Assembly: GCA_019359595.1 (NCBI GenBank) | Contig: JAHHGZ010000031.1 | Coordinates: 42,358 to 106,357, forward strand | From: Cyanomargarita calcarea GSE-NOS-MK-12-04C | GTDB lineage: Bacteria > Cyanobacteriota > Cyanobacteriia > Cyanobacteriales > Nostocaceae | Reading direction: 5' to 3' | DNA: 64,000 bases | In this document: positions 1 to 9,676 of the stretch, one piece after another | How positions within the stretch are numbered: the first letter of the stretch is position 1 | Layout: each line of letters opens with the position of its first letter | Made by a program: the position numbers and the translations under genes | Notes under the pieces: model-generated | Told to the model about the DNA's origin: nothing | Database searches by the model: none | What the model saw: only the letters and a program-made list of their open reading frames with translations

Positions 1-1
1 A

Positions 2-340
2 ATAATCGGAACGGTAAATTTTACCCGCGCTCAAGGTGCAGATGCCTTTGATGCCAACGATTTGGCTGATTTGAGTGCTTTGTGCTTGCACTTATCAGCA
101 AAACTGGCTAATTTGCGAGCGAAACCAAAAACTAGCGACTCACCCTTTGCCAGTCGCTTGACACCCCGTGAGTTAGAAATCGCCGAGTTGGTGGGGCAGG
201 GGTTAACTAATGGCGAAATTGGTGAAAAACTTTGGATTAGCCAAAATTCGGTGAAGCAAGCTTTGAAGCGGATGTTTCGGAAGTTGGAAGTTTCGGCACG
301 AGCGGAAATGGTCGCGAAGTTGCAGGATGTGGTGGACTAG
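2..340 (+). CDS. LuxR-family transcriptional regulator, C-terminal part
   Basis: The reading frame is open to the left edge, so only the last 112 residues are present; a TTG at 62 is inside the frame and need not be the start. The C-terminal 60 residues are a typical LuxR/GerE helix-turn-helix: LTPRELEIAELVGQGLTN, then IGEKLWISQNSVKQALKRMF and a final helix. The preceding segment ends in a helix that could link to an upstream sensor such as GAF, which lies outside the window. In this family the HTH binds DNA as a dimer. The family call is firm; target and sensor are unknown. Confidence 0.88.
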   Translation: MIGTVNFTRAQGADAFDANDLADLSALCLHLSAKLANLRAKPKTSDSPFASRLTPRELEIAELVGQGLTNGEIGEKLWISQNSVKQALKRMFRKLEVSARAEMVAKLQDVVD

Positions 341-410
341 TGCAACAAGGCAAAAGTAAAAAGTAAAAACTAGTAGTCCATGTCATTAATTTTGACAAGT
401 CGTGAGGGTC

Positions 411-617
411 AGATCCCCGACTTCTTAAAGGATACCGTTGGCGAATGGTAGGTCTAACCCCTCACCCAAGGATTTAATAGGGTTTAAGGGTGTCGATAGG
501 ATAGCGATACCTTACGGTAAGCTGCGCTAACGCATTCCTCAAATCCTTATTTTTCGTCGCGTTAGGGGGTATTACCCCTTATTCGCTAATGGCATCCGTA
601 AAAGTTGTCGGGGATCT
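411..617. mobile_element. MITE-like element with AGATCCCCGAC termini
   Basis: About 207 bp bounded by AGATCCCCGACTTCTT on the left and its imperfect reverse complement (AAGTTGTCGGGGATCT) on the right. The arms continue imperfectly for about 36 bp (left ...GGATACC..TTGGCGAAT, right ...GGATGCC..TTAGCGAAT). It has no coding capacity. A second element with the same termini lies at 14606-14830. The interior carries a short palindromic insert around CCTTACGGTAAGCTGCGCTAACG. No target-site duplication could be fixed by eye. Confidence 0.7.
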
Positions 618-734
618 TGAGCCATAGATTGGCACGTAGTGATGCCTCGTCCTGCATCATCTTACGCAGTTTATTGGCATTAAAAAATACCAAGTATTGT
701 TACTAGTTCACCAATGTCTTACCCGTAAGAGTTA

Positions 735-2060
735 ATTTTTGGTCATTCAAAAGTCACAAAGGTATGTGTTTAAAAGGCTTTGGAAATATCTAAATTGTCA
801 GCAATTTCAACTTGACTCAAATACTATAACAAATCTTCATATTGAGTATGTTTTTTAACTAGCCAAAACTCACGAACAATATGAAATGCGGTTTATAACT
901 CCGCATCAGCAAAAATTTACTATACATTTATAATACTTGTAATTTGAAAATATTGATATCAATAAATACATATCTATTCAGTAGTTTACCGAAATTTTGC
1001 ACGAGGGAAAAGTTGCTGTAAACCTTGGCATTTAGGGATGACATTTCTACCGAGAGAGAAATACTATACAAATATCGAAACCGAAGAAACACGCACATAA
1101 GGTTTCAGCACTGTAACTAAAAAAACAAAAATTAAATATGTCAAAACTATCTCAACTCGTAAAAGTACTCGTAGCATCGACTCTCGGTTTAAGTGTTCTT
1201 GCTAGTATGCCAGCGGCAAAAGCAGGTGTAAGTATCGTTCCAACTACAGAAGGTGAAATTAAACTTCTAAATAACGGTGACTGTCTATCCCTCGCACCTT
1301 GTATTGATACAACATCACTCGGATATACAGTTACCAGCTTGTCTTACAATCAAAATAACAAAACCTATAGTCCTAGCCTGTTATTTTCTGATGACATTTC
1401 GACTGAAAATACTTGGGGCTTTGGTATTAAGTTTGATTTACCTGACGCTGGTACGAATCCACTCACTGGTATTAACACTTTCCGTCCTGTAATGATCAAG
1501 AACGGTAAACCAGATGAAAATGGTCAGTTAGAAGTTGGTCATTTCTTGTTTGATTTTATGGGTAAAACGATTAACGAAGTGACATTGGATTTCCATGATG
1601 TGGAAGTCTCTGGTTTTAGCGGTATTTTGAAAGTAAATGGAAATCCTTTCAGCCAGCTACTTGGAGAAGGTCCTAACAACAGCGTCCAAACCTTGGTATT
1701 GAAAGATGTAAAATCCTTTGAAGTTCAACTTGGTAAAGTTGGCAGTCCTTTCCCCACTGGTGATGGTGTTGATTTGAATGTTGAGAAGGTTCCCGAACCC
1801 ACAACCACTGCCAGCTTGGGTTTATTGGCTATGACAGGGATGTTTGGTTTGCGCAAACAAAAGAATGTTACCAAGATTTCTTAACAGGCTTTATCAGTTA
1901 TCAGTGGCATTCAATGCGTGAAAAATTACATCAATTCATCGGGATGTTGCGCTTGTGTTGCAATTAGTAATCCTTGAGCCAACATCCTCGCTGAAGATTG
2001 TTAGGTGATTGAATTCGGTTAAAAGGATGCATCAACCGATACCAGCAATAATGGTCAATT
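735..2060 (+). repeat. Inverted 1.3-kb duplication, copy A
   Basis: This segment matches the reverse complement of about 32230-33560. The match covers about 400 bp upstream of the PEP-CTERM gene (for example the tract from GAAATGCGGTTTATAACTCC on), the whole gene, and about 170 bp downstream ending near GCATCAACCGATACCAGCAA. By eye identity is high but not perfect, with small indels, so the copies have diverged. The two copies face each other across about 30 kb. Confidence 0.85.
1138..1884 (+). CDS. PEP-CTERM sorted secreted protein (paralog A)
   Basis: A 248-residue exported protein. Residues 1-29 form a signal peptide ending in ASMPAAKA. The C-terminus is a PEP-CTERM signal: VPEP at about 218-221, a hydrophobic stretch (GLLAMTGMFGL) and basic RKQK. 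In this system exosortase processes the protein for the envelope or exopolysaccharide. The body shows no enzymatic motif I recognise. Two cysteines near residues 49 and 55 (NGDCLSLAPC) may pair. A close paralog is encoded at 32432-33166 on the opposite strand, with conserved upstream DNA, so both probably keep the same promoter. The ATG follows an A-rich leader without a clear Shine-Dalgarno sequence. Confidence 0.88.
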   Translation: MSKLSQLVKVLVASTLGLSVLASMPAAKAGVSIVPTTEGEIKLLNNGDCLSLAPCIDTTSLGYTVTSLSYNQNNKTYSPSLLFSDDISTENTWGFGIKFDLPDAGTNPLTGINTFRPVMIKNGKPDENGQLEVGHFLFDFMGKTINEVTLDFHDVEVSGFSGILKVNGNPFSQLLGEGPNNSVQTLVLKDVKSFEVQLGKVGSPFPTGDGVDLNVEKVPEPTTTASLGLLAMTGMFGLRKQKNVTKIS

Positions 2061-2234
2061 GTTTATCTTTTACCTATGAGGAACTGCTCCCGTCAGTTTT
2101 GCAATTCCTCATTAAGACTAAACTTTAGCAACTATTTGAAATTTTGCTTCAATTACCATATCAATGAAAGTTACTAACAAAAATAAAGTTTATTCAGCTT
2201 CGCAAACATATCTAAAGAATCTGAACAAAAAAAA

Positions 2235-2495
2235 GTGGTATATAGGACAGGTATAACTTTCTTGACTCCAGTAAATACTTTTTTCATAAGTAGTTCTTTA
2301 CTTGTTCTAGTTGCTTCCAGCGTAGGAATGTTCTCTTCTTTTGCTTTATCATCATCTTGGTCTACAACTAAAGACCAAGATAACTTTTATCCAACATCAC
2401 TTCCTTGGATACAAGATAAATCAGACTGTGAATATCGTGGAAGAACTTGGGAAGATGCTAAATGCTGGGATAAAGAACATAGTCCAACGTTTTAA
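2235..2495 (+). CDS. Small hypothetical protein with one membrane segment; N-terminus possibly frameshifted
   Basis: From a GTG at 2235 the frame encodes 86 residues: a hydrophobic segment (TFFISSSLLVLVASSVGMFS) and a C-terminal CEYRGRTWEDAKCWDKEHS with two cysteines. There is no ATG start in this frame. In another frame, ATG 2164 gives a basic N-terminus (MKVTNKNKVYSASQTYLKN) that reaches the A8 run at 2227-2234. A -1 shift there would join it to this frame, giving about 110 residues. This could be programmed slippage, a sequencing error in the homopolymer, or a real frameshift. I do not recognise the family. Confidence 0.5.
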   Translation: MVYRTGITFLTPVNTFFISSSLLVLVASSVGMFSSFALSSSWSTTKDQDNFYPTSLPWIQDKSDCEYRGRTWEDAKCWDKEHSPTF

Positions 2496-2654
2496 AATAC
2501 AGCCAAGAAACTGCGACCCGATGCTGTGTAGGTAGTTGACTAGAATCGCTTATTGAACACCCACAAGCGCTTAAACTGCGAGTTCTCCACTATGATATTC
2601 CATTGCTGTTATATTCCTGGCATTCCAACAAATCTAGGAAGTTGCTTAACAGGG

Positions 2655-3410
2655 CTACGGAGCCTTATTGTCTTTGGTGAAAGCTGCGCTGAACATTGCT
2701 ACTATTTCCGACCAAGCAGAGGTAGTAGCAGCCGAATCATAACGATAACCGTCATCACGCATGAAGGTATGTTCTGCTTCATACAAGAAAACCTTGTGAG
2801 GTATGCCAGCATTTACAATCGCTCTAATTAAAGTTTCGCGATCGCTTTCCGGTATATGAGGGTCAAGAGTACCGAACACAAATAGCACTTCACTTTTGAT
2901 TTCACTCACTCGTTGGATTGTATCAGCGACACCCTTACCCAGCTTGCCACTGGGAATGCCAGTAGGGTAACAGCAAACTGTTGCCTTAATTTCGCTTTCA
3001 AAGGCTGCCCGGAAAGCTAAGTGCCCACCAATACAAAAGCCGAGGCTGCCTATTTGACCTGGAGAAACCGAACTCTCTGCTTTCATCCATTCAATTAGAG
3101 CTTGGCAATCGCGATCGTAATCAGCTACTGAGGTTCGACGGGCATTGTCATTTCCGCGCATTCGACCGAGGTCGTCTGGCTCAATAACTAAACCAACAGG
3201 CTCAGTCCGATGAAAAATTTCTGGGGCTGCTACTACATAGCCATATCCTGCTAAATAGTTAGCTAAACGAATCATTGCCCCACCTAACTGATAAATATCA
3301 CTGTAAAAGAGAATACCAGGATAAAGTCCGGGGGAAGAGGGGGCTGCGACATAAACACGCATCAAACTGTCATCTACTCTCAACTCGACATTCCGTTTGG
3401 TGATTTTCAC
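2655..3410 (-). CDS. Dienelactone hydrolase family protein
   Basis: A 251-residue alpha/beta hydrolase. The nucleophile elbow GFCIGG places the catalytic Cys at 126. The acid is Asp183 (FGTLDPHIP) and the base His214 (AEHTF), the Cys-Asp-His triad of dienelactone hydrolases. The length is normal and there is no signal peptide, so it is cytoplasmic. In the family these enzymes open cyclic lactones, but many cyanobacterial members have no proven substrate and no aromatic-degradation genes are nearby. It starts with GTG and is divergent from rlpA. Confidence 0.88.
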   Translation of the reverse strand: MKITKRNVELRVDDSLMRVYVAAPSSPGLYPGILFYSDIYQLGGAMIRLANYLAGYGYVVAAPEIFHRTEPVGLVIEPDDLGRMRGNDNARRTSVADYDRDCQALIEWMKAESSVSPGQIGSLGFCIGGHLAFRAAFESEIKATVCCYPTGIPSGKLGKGVADTIQRVSEIKSEVLFVFGTLDPHIPESDRETLIRAIVNAGIPHKVFLYEAEHTFMRDDGYRYDSAATTSAWSEIVAMFSAAFTKDNKAP

Positions 3411-3651
3411 TTTTGGTTTCCCTACGAGTTATATCGGGATTCGATTCTAATATTAGCGAAACTCAAGATTCTGATGGACTATATTTTTTGAGCAATGTAA
3501 AAAGCACAGAGTTATTTGCCCTTGATTAGTACGATAGAAGTTTTTTTAATTGAAAAATAAAAAATACTTATGACAAAATAACCACTTAATGTAACGGTTT
3601 TATCTTGGAAATTGTGATTCGATTTTGGTAAATTAACTAAGTTGAACCCAA

Positions 3652-3684
3652 AAGCCTTGATTTTAAAGCTCAAGGCTTGTTTTT
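3652..3684 (+). terminator. Orphan intrinsic terminator upstream of rlpA
   Basis: A 9-bp perfect stem, AAGCCTTGA / TCAAGGCTT, with a 9-nt loop, followed by GTTTTTC, is a + strand intrinsic terminator. No + strand gene ends before it, and rlpA begins about 105 bp downstream. It may be an attenuator in the rlpA leader or the end of a short unannotated RNA starting in the AT-rich DNA at 3540-3640. The rest of the 3411-3788 gap shows nothing else I can name. Confidence 0.6.
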
Positions 3685-3788
3685 CTGTGTTTCAGTCCCT
3701 AAGAAAAAGTGAAGTTCGAGTTGTTGGGTGATTTCACTTAACCCAAGAAAACACAATCGGCAGTTCTTCAGTTGCTAAAAAATCGAAC

Positions 3789-4757
3789 ATGAATCAAAAA
3801 AAATTGTGGTCTGTTGTCGCTCTGTCAACAACTGTTGTGGGAATACCGTCAGTTGGTCGTGCTGCAACGACCGACGGAAATTCTCCCACTCAACCACCCA
3901 CGCCGAATGGTGATGCGGTGAATGTAGAAAAGTCTCCATCAACCACGGCAAAACTTGGCTCTCGTACTGTTGAAGTTACTCAAGTTCATACTCATAACTT
4001 AGCAGGTCGTCAGGCAACAACCCTGTATGTCCGCAATATTCCCTTTCTCACCTTTGTGAGCGAACAGGGAACTGAGAAAGCTAATGCGATCGCGGCTAAA
4101 ATTAATCAGTTAATCTCAGACAAAGTTGACGGCAGTCAAATTACAGTCAGTCAGAAAGTCGGACGTTACGTCATTCGAGTCAATGGCGAAGAATTGGTAG
4201 AAATTGATGGCAACACACGTCTACCAGACACAACTAATAACCTTTCACAAGATGCACTCCAAGCTACCAATCGTCTGCGGAGGCTAATCAGCGGCACTAG
4301 ACCCTTAAGTGAGGTCGTTAATATCCCCGGACAGCAGGAAGTACCGAAGCAAGTACAACAAACTGTAAAGCCAGCAGAACAAACTGTTAAAAAGCCACAA
4401 CAAACTGTTAAAAAGCCGGAGCAAGCAACTAAAAAGTCAGAACAAAATACTGCTAAGAAAGTACGAAGCTCTGGTAAGGGTATGGCTTCTTTTTACGGCT
4501 ATGGAGATAGTAGCCGTACTTCTACTGGTGAAAGGTTTAATCCTGAAGGACTCACCGCAGCACATCGCACTTTACCTTTTGGTACAAAAGTTCGTGTAAC
4601 TAACACTGGGAATGGTCGTTCTGTAGTAGTGCGAATTAATGACCGGGGTCCATTTATTCGGGGTCGAGTAATTGACGTTTCTTTGGGTGCTGCAAAGCGA
4701 CTGGGAATGATTAGCAGTGGTGTTGCGTCAGTGCAAATCGAAGTTTTGGAAAATTAA
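3789..4757 (+). CDS. rlpA: RlpA-like septal ring lytic transglycosylase
   Basis: A 322-residue exported protein. Residues 1-26 are a signal peptide (ending GRAA). The N-terminal half has no named domain. A lysine-rich linker at about 185-225 is built on [14 protein letters not shown] repeats. The C-terminal 92 residues are a double-psi beta-barrel with GMASFYGYG, the [11 protein letters not shown]is motif and INDRGPF, containing the Asp of the RlpA family. RlpA proteins cleave denuded glycan strands at the septum. The linker probably lets the barrel reach through peptidoglycan. The ATG follows a weak ribosome site. Confidence 0.9.
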   Translation: MNQKKLWSVVALSTTVVGIPSVGRAATTDGNSPTQPPTPNGDAVNVEKSPSTTAKLGSRTVEVTQVHTHNLAGRQATTLYVRNIPFLTFVSEQGTEKANAIAAKINQLISDKVDGSQITVSQKVGRYVIRVNGEELVEIDGNTRLPDTTNNLSQDALQATNRLRRLISGTRPLSEVVNIPGQQEVPKQVQQTVKPAEQTVKKPQQTVKKPEQATKKSEQNTAKKVRSSGKGMASFYGYGDSSRTSTGERFNPEGLTAAHRTLPFGTKVRVTNTGNGRSVVVRINDRGPFIRGRVIDVSLGAAKRLGMISSGVASVQIEVLEN

Positions 4758-5138
4758 CAATATTTTGTGCGTTGGGTTAGCAACGAAACGTAGCTTGTGA
4801 ACCCAACTACAGCCATCGTGACATACTGCTACATCAACCGCAAGGGGTGTGATGTAGGCGAATCGCAGTCCTGTTAAGGATATACGAAATTTCGTCCGTG
4901 CTACTTTTTTAATCCCATAGGGCGCGTTTTATACTCAATAAATGCTCAACACTTAATTGGGTTGAGCATACAATTATTTTGACAAAAACTCAACTGCCCC
5001 TCTCCTATAAGAAGCTACCGTGTACACACAATTTGAAAAAACCTTAATTTGTCCCTGAAAGCCCCTCACCCTGGAAGGGTGAGGGCGATAGGATTTGTGT
5101 GTACACCGTAGCCTGTAAGAAGAGGGGGAATGGGGGAG
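4758..5138. other. Convergent intergenic region with hairpins and a MITE
   Basis: It lies between rlpA and the convergent Ycf45-type gene. There is a hairpin GTTGGGTT/AACCCAAC at 4771-4807 with no T-run. A second hairpin, GCTCAAC/GTTGAGC at 4944-4967, is followed by AT-rich DNA and may terminate rlpA. A third stem, CCCCTCT (4997-5003) with AGAGGGG (5121-5127), is split by the element at 5014-5112. No gene is seen. Confidence 0.6.
5014..5112. mobile_element. 99-bp MITE with GTGTACACACAA inverted ends
   Basis: The terminal inverted repeats are GCTACCGTGTACACACAA on the left and GCTACGGTGTACACACAA on the right strand, 17 of 18 identical. The flanks CTATAAGAA (5005-5013) and CTGTAAGAA (5113-5121) look like a 9-bp target duplication with one difference. 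The core is a palindrome CCCTCACCCTGGAAGGGTGAGGG. It appears inserted in the loop of a C-rich/G-rich terminator hairpin. Confidence 0.7.
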
Positions 5139-6878
5139 TTAAGCCGGATAAATCCTCAATCGGCGATTTGGCTCATCACCAAAACTGTGGGATTTCAGTC
5201 GGTAATGCTCCACAAGTTCGTGTTGCATTTTACGTACCTGAGCAGAACGGGGCAGTAATTCTACGGGTTGACCCTTGGGAATCACAATCTGCTCTACCGC
5301 CAGTCTGGCTTCTTCCAAGGCATCCATCTCATCATCGCTGCCATTGTGAAGAAACAATTGCAAATCCGGGTCATCCCCCATTTCCGGGTCGTCCATATTC
5401 AGCAACCGGCGCAAACCACGAGTAATTTGGGGGATGGTGCTGGACTTAATCATGTGAATTGGCACTTGACGGGCTTTTGCCATTTGCCGGAGTTTGGCGT
5501 GGTTTTTGACGTGCGATCGCAGTGCCAAAATTGCATCAGCACTATCAATATCCTTTGTCATAACCACTGGCAAATTGAGCACGCTAACTACCTGTTCCAG
5601 TTGGTGACGGCTCACACCATAGGGGTAAACGTGTAGGGGTAAATCCTCGCCGTTTGGTCCCGAGTGTTTGCTAGTCTTAACGAAATCAACACTGTCGGAG
5701 AAATTAAAGGACTCATCAAGCAAGCGGTCAAACTCGCTTTGGACGCGATTTTCTGGCGACAATGCCGGCAGGGCTACCATTCTTCCAGACTCACGCCAGC
5801 CATTTGACTGACGTGCCTGTGTGAAAGATTCTTCTACACCTATAGGATGAGGATGTGCTGCACCACGACCATTGACTACAGCTAACTGGCGGACAATTGC
5901 CACTTTGCCGCTGTCGTCGGCAGTTCTCACCTGCGGACTCGGCTGACGACCCCGCAGGAGACTATCTACCGTGTCAGCAACATTTTCATGCACTACCCAA
6001 CGCTGCCGTTCCTGCATTTCTACGGCAATTTCAAAGGTAGGAGGTGCTTTGCGTTCCAAAACCGACTTTTGAGTGCCCCGCCGTCTTGCTTCGTCGTCTC
6101 CCAGAGTCACAGCCTGAATACCACCAACTAAATCGGAGAGGGTGGGGTTTTTGAGGAGGTTTTCAATCTGGTTACCGTGTGCCGTACCTACCAATTGAAC
6201 GCCTCGTTCGGCAATGGTCCGTGCTGCCAAAGCTTCGAGTTCTGTACCAATTTCATCGATAACGATCACTTCTGGCATATGGTTTTCCACTGCCTCAATC
6301 ATCACCTGATGCTGGAGTTCAGGACGAGTTACTTGCATCCTCCTGGCCCGACCAATGGCGGGGTGGGGAACATCACCATCTCCAGCTATTTCGTTGGAGC
6401 TGTCAATAATCACCACTCGTTTATTCAGTTCATCTGCTAAAACACGGGCGATTTCTCGTAAGGCAGTGGTTTTACCCACGCCAGGGCGGCCAAGCATGAG
6501 AATCGATTTACCAGTTTCTACCAAATCGCGGATTATGCCAACAGTGCCGTGTACCGCTCGACCGACCCGACAAGTTAAACCAATAATCTTGCCTGTACGG
6601 TTACGGATGGCGCTAATCCTATGCAGAGTTTGCTCAATTCCTGCCCGGTTATCGCCGCCAAATATTCCGACTCGCCCAATGCAATCATCTATCTGTTCTT
6701 GAGTAATTGGTGCTTCACACAGATACTCAGCTGCCAAGGGAAAGCGAGCTTCTGGGCGGCGACCCAGATCCAAGACCACTTCAACTAAACTATCTCGTTG
6801 GGGATGATTCTCTAACAACAGCCGCAGGTCTTGGGGCAAAATGTCTAACAACTTTTGGAGATCGTCTGTAATCGTCAT
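5139..6878 (-). CDS. R3H domain AAA+ ATPase, Ycf45/SpoIIIAA-like
   Basis: 579 residues from the ATG at 6878. The longer open frame would overlap the upstream gene; this start leaves 19 bp. Walker A GRPGVGKTT is at about 130-138 and Walker B PEVIVIDEIG at about 202-211, in a SpoIIIAA-type ATPase core. The C-terminal 60 residues form an R3H nucleic-acid-binding module (RKMQHELVEHYRLKSHSFG). Cyanobacteria and some plastids (ycf45) carry this protein; its exact role is not established as far as I know, but single-stranded nucleic acid binding is likely. It is probably co-transcribed with ldpA. Confidence 0.88.
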   Translation of the reverse strand: MTITDDLQKLLDILPQDLRLLLENHPQRDSLVEVVLDLGRRPEARFPLAAEYLCEAPITQEQIDDCIGRVGIFGGDNRAGIEQTLHRISAIRNRTGKIIGLTCRVGRAVHGTVGIIRDLVETGKSILMLGRPGVGKTTALREIARVLADELNKRVVIIDSSNEIAGDGDVPHPAIGRARRMQVTRPELQHQVMIEAVENHMPEVIVIDEIGTELEALAARTIAERGVQLVGTAHGNQIENLLKNPTLSDLVGGIQAVTLGDDEARRRGTQKSVLERKAPPTFEIAVEMQERQRWVVHENVADTVDSLLRGRQPSPQVRTADDSGKVAIVRQLAVVNGRGAAHPHPIGVEESFTQARQSNGWRESGRMVALPALSPENRVQSEFDRLLDESFNFSDSVDFVKTSKHSGPNGEDLPLHVYPYGVSRHQLEQVVSVLNLPVVMTKDIDSADAILALRSHVKNHAKLRQMAKARQVPIHMIKSSTIPQITRGLRRLLNMDDPEMGDDPDLQLFLHNGSDDEMDALEEARLAVEQIVIPKGQPVELLPRSAQVRKMQHELVEHYRLKSHSFGDEPNRRLRIYPA

Positions 6879-6897
6879 GCTTTTTGTGGTGACGTTT

Positions 6898-8055
6898 TTA
6901 GAGATAGCGAATTGGTGAAATTCGCTCCTGCTGTGACTTAATCTGGGAAACGAGTGAATGCGCAAGCTCTACAGCCTGCCATAACAATTCGGGTTCTTCT
7001 TCCAGGCGGACAGGGACAGTCGTCGCCTTTTCATTGACGTTCATCACCTCCTTTGCTTCTAAAGAATCGAAAATTGATGACAGCAGTACCCGAGCGTAGC
7101 TACCGTATGCCACACCAGCGATCTGGGAGTGCCCTGAGCCTTGAGTAGTTGAATTAGACTCAGGACTCTTGAGCATTCCCATTGCCTTTAACTTAGCAAC
7201 GGTGTAGCTGTTTGTGCCTCCTGCTAGCTGGACATATCCGGGTAATTTAGCTGCCAAAACTTTTTGCCCCAATTTCACGGCGGCTAAGGTGGTGCCATCT
7301 CCTATATCACCACTCATTGGGCGACCATCCGTTTGCCAAATTATGGTTTTCTGACTCGGGGCAATCAATTCGTAAAGGGCGCGAAGATAGTCAATTAAAT
7401 CTTCGCCATCAGGACAACTGATAGCCACTACCTTCAAACGATCTACATGGGGCTCTATAGCCTGCCACAATCGTTTAAATTCCGTTAAACGCCCAACATG
7501 TGTATGAATCTCTACTGCATCCACCCCCGTTGACAGTACTAATGGTGCGATCGCTCCCGGCGTTGATACATACGTTCTTGTATAAATTATATCATAAGGA
7601 CAGATGGGGATGCAACGACCGCAGCCGTAACATTTTTCCGAAAAAACTCCAGAAAAGTTATCTTTTATACTATTAAAAACAATCGCTTGTGCTGGACAAA
7701 TTTTTTCGCATGGTCTGCTACACTCATGGGGGCATTCAGTGGAATTAAATTCTGCTTTGCGAAAATGGGGGTCTTCACCATCGTTGAGGCTAACCATCAA
7801 AAATGGCGATTTTCCCGGTTCACCAAAGCCGAGCGCTTTAGCTTCTGGTGCTAGAGCAAAAGCTACTTGAAGCGCTTCTTGAGCTACTGCAATCACAGAT
7901 GGATCGCAAGCGACATCTATACAGTCAGCACCAGCCAATGTGTAGGCCAATGTTAGATTTCTGACCGCAGGCAAATGTTGGAAACTGGCTCCGCAAATAA
8001 GTTTGAACCAGTATCCATTTTTTAGGGAACGTAATGGGTCTAACAGATCGGTCAC
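6898..8055 (-). CDS. ldpA: LdpA, iron-sulfur circadian input protein
   Basis: A 385-residue protein matching LdpA (light-dependent period). Two Cys clusters are visible: Cys108/112/116/120 (ECPHECSRPCEKICP) and Cys142/145/148/152 (KCYGCGRCIPICP), enough for two Fe-S clusters. The C-terminal part is the LdpA-specific domain with LAGGTNSYTVAKLKAMGM. In Synechococcus LdpA senses redox state and adjusts clock period. It starts with GTG at 8055, placing MTDLLDPLRSLK at the N-terminus, and lies 19 bp upstream of the Ycf45-type ATPase gene in the same direction. Confidence 0.93.
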   Translation of the reverse strand: MTDLLDPLRSLKNGYWFKLICGASFQHLPAVRNLTLAYTLAGADCIDVACDPSVIAVAQEALQVAFALAPEAKALGFGEPGKSPFLMVSLNDGEDPHFRKAEFNSTECPHECSRPCEKICPAQAIVFNSIKDNFSGVFSEKCYGCGRCIPICPYDIIYTRTYVSTPGAIAPLVLSTGVDAVEIHTHVGRLTEFKRLWQAIEPHVDRLKVVAISCPDGEDLIDYLRALYELIAPSQKTIIWQTDGRPMSGDIGDGTTLAAVKLGQKVLAAKLPGYVQLAGGTNSYTVAKLKAMGMLKSPESNSTTQGSGHSQIAGVAYGSYARVLLSSIFDSLEAKEVMNVNEKATTVPVRLEEEPELLWQAVELAHSLVSQIKSQQERISPIRYL

Positions 8056-8132
8056 ATTTTCTATTATGACTGAAAATCGTAATGAGTTGTCTCGAATTGA
8101 CTAACTCCACCTCATGAGCAACGCTATTTTTC

Positions 8133-9440
8133 TTAATATTCTGGTTGTTCTACAGGAATTTCGATGAGAAACTCTGCTCCTTGGGCTAGTGATGAACGTA
8201 AAGAAAGTTGTCCTTGATGTTTTTGCACTATAATTTGATGACTAATAGATAATCCCAGCCCACTACCTTTACCTACAGACTTTGTGGTGAAAAATGGGTC
8301 AAAGGCACGCGATCGCACTGATTCTGGAATACCTGAACCGTTGTCAGCGATGCAAATCTTAACAGTATGATTTTCAGATTTGGTGCAAATCCTAACTTCA
8401 GGAGTAGGATACTGATTTTTCAGCATTCCCGGCTCCCCACTCCCAACTCCCTTGTCTAATGCATCAATCGCATTGTTTAAAAGATGCATAAACACTTGGT
8501 TGAGTTCACCGGGATAACAAGCCACCAGTGGCAAGCAATCATACTCTTTGACTATAGCAATAGCGGGACGGTCTGCTGTTTCCTTAAGTCGATGCTGTAA
8601 CATTACCAGACTGCTCTCTATGCCTTCATGAATATTCACCTTTTTCATTTTTGCTTCGTCATGTCGAGAAAAGTTCTGTAGTGCCAATACAATCGAACGG
8701 ATGCGCTCGGCTCCTCTATGCATGGCTCCCATCAAGTCTTGCAAGTCGAGTGTCAAAAAATTTAGGTCTGTATCCTTAACTATTTGCTGAATTTTTGGTG
8801 TAGGTTTTGAATATTCTTCTTTGTAAACTTCAATTACATTTACTAAATCCTGCATATATTGACTGACATACTGGAGATTCCCATAAATAAAACTAATTGG
8901 GTTGTTAACTTCATGGGCAATTCCAGCGACCAATTGCCCCAAGGCTACCATTTTTTCCTTCTGAATCTGTTGAACTTGAGATGCTTTCAAGTTGTCGAGA
9001 GCCTGTTGTAGCAACAAATTTTTTTCTTCGAGTTTTAGTTGTAGCAAACGTAATTTAATTTGATTTTCAATCCGCAATACTACTTCTGCTGCATGAAAAG
9101 GTTTTGTAATATAATCTGCGCCACCAACATCGAAGGCTTTAACTTTATCCAATACATCATCAAGAGCGCTAATAAAAATTACTGGAATTTGGCTAGTTTT
9201 CTCGTCTGCTTTTAAGTGTTTGCAGACTTCATACCCGTCCATTACCGGCATATTAATATCAAGTAAAATTACATCAGGTAAAACCATTTGACATGCAGTC
9301 AGTGCCATTTTACCGTTTAAGGCTTTACGCACTTTATAGCCTTCTGTATTTAACATTGCCGCTAAAAGACGCAAGTTATCTGGGGTATCATCAACCACCA
9401 AAATATTTGCTTTATATTCGTTAGTTTTATCAAAATTCAT
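8133..9440 (-). CDS. Response regulator-histidine kinase hybrid
   Basis: 435 residues. An N-terminal REC domain has phospho-acceptor Asp61 (VILLDINMP) and Lys113 (ITKPF). A coiled coil at about 125-165 leads to HisKA with His176 ([10 protein letters not shown]) and a HATPase_c domain with [14 protein letters not shown] and GKGSGLGLS. There is no membrane segment, so it is a soluble relay kinase. Inside the ATPase domain, just after [10 protein letters not shown], is an extra loop ([16 protein letters not shown]) encoded by G-rich tandem repeat DNA at about 8405-8455. It heads a run of three signalling genes on this strand. The signal is unknown. Confidence 0.92.
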   Translation of the reverse strand: MNFDKTNEYKANILVVDDTPDNLRLLAAMLNTEGYKVRKALNGKMALTACQMVLPDVILLDINMPVMDGYEVCKHLKADEKTSQIPVIFISALDDVLDKVKAFDVGGADYITKPFHAAEVVLRIENQIKLRLLQLKLEEKNLLLQQALDNLKASQVQQIQKEKMVALGQLVAGIAHEVNNPISFIYGNLQYVSQYMQDLVNVIEVYKEEYSKPTPKIQQIVKDTDLNFLTLDLQDLMGAMHRGAERIRSIVLALQNFSRHDEAKMKKVNIHEGIESSLVMLQHRLKETADRPAIAIVKEYDCLPLVACYPGELNQVFMHLLNNAIDALDKGVGSGEPGMLKNQYPTPEVRICTKSENHTVKICIADNGSGIPESVRSRAFDPFFTTKSVGKGSGLGLSISHQIIVQKHQGQLSLRSSLAQGAEFLIEIPVEQPEY

Positions 9441-9676
9441 TTCTGCAAAATATTATTTTAATTTTTTCCTAAATTCTTCGATACAGATTTCAAACACCTT
9501 ATATAGCAAGGAAGAAGGAAAATCGACAAAAATATGTTTCTTTCATCCCTTGCTAGTATACAGGGGCGTAAATAAAGCTACCATCTAAAATTCCTGAAAA
9601 GCCCACAAAATCATATTTCTTTCTTTTACCTTTTTACTTTTTACTTTTGCGCCAAGCTGTACTAGTTGATTAATTG

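Noticed and set aside
3411..3788. A leader peptide gene before the orphan terminator
   Set aside because: I saw no ATG/GTG frame with a ribosome site running into the hairpin.
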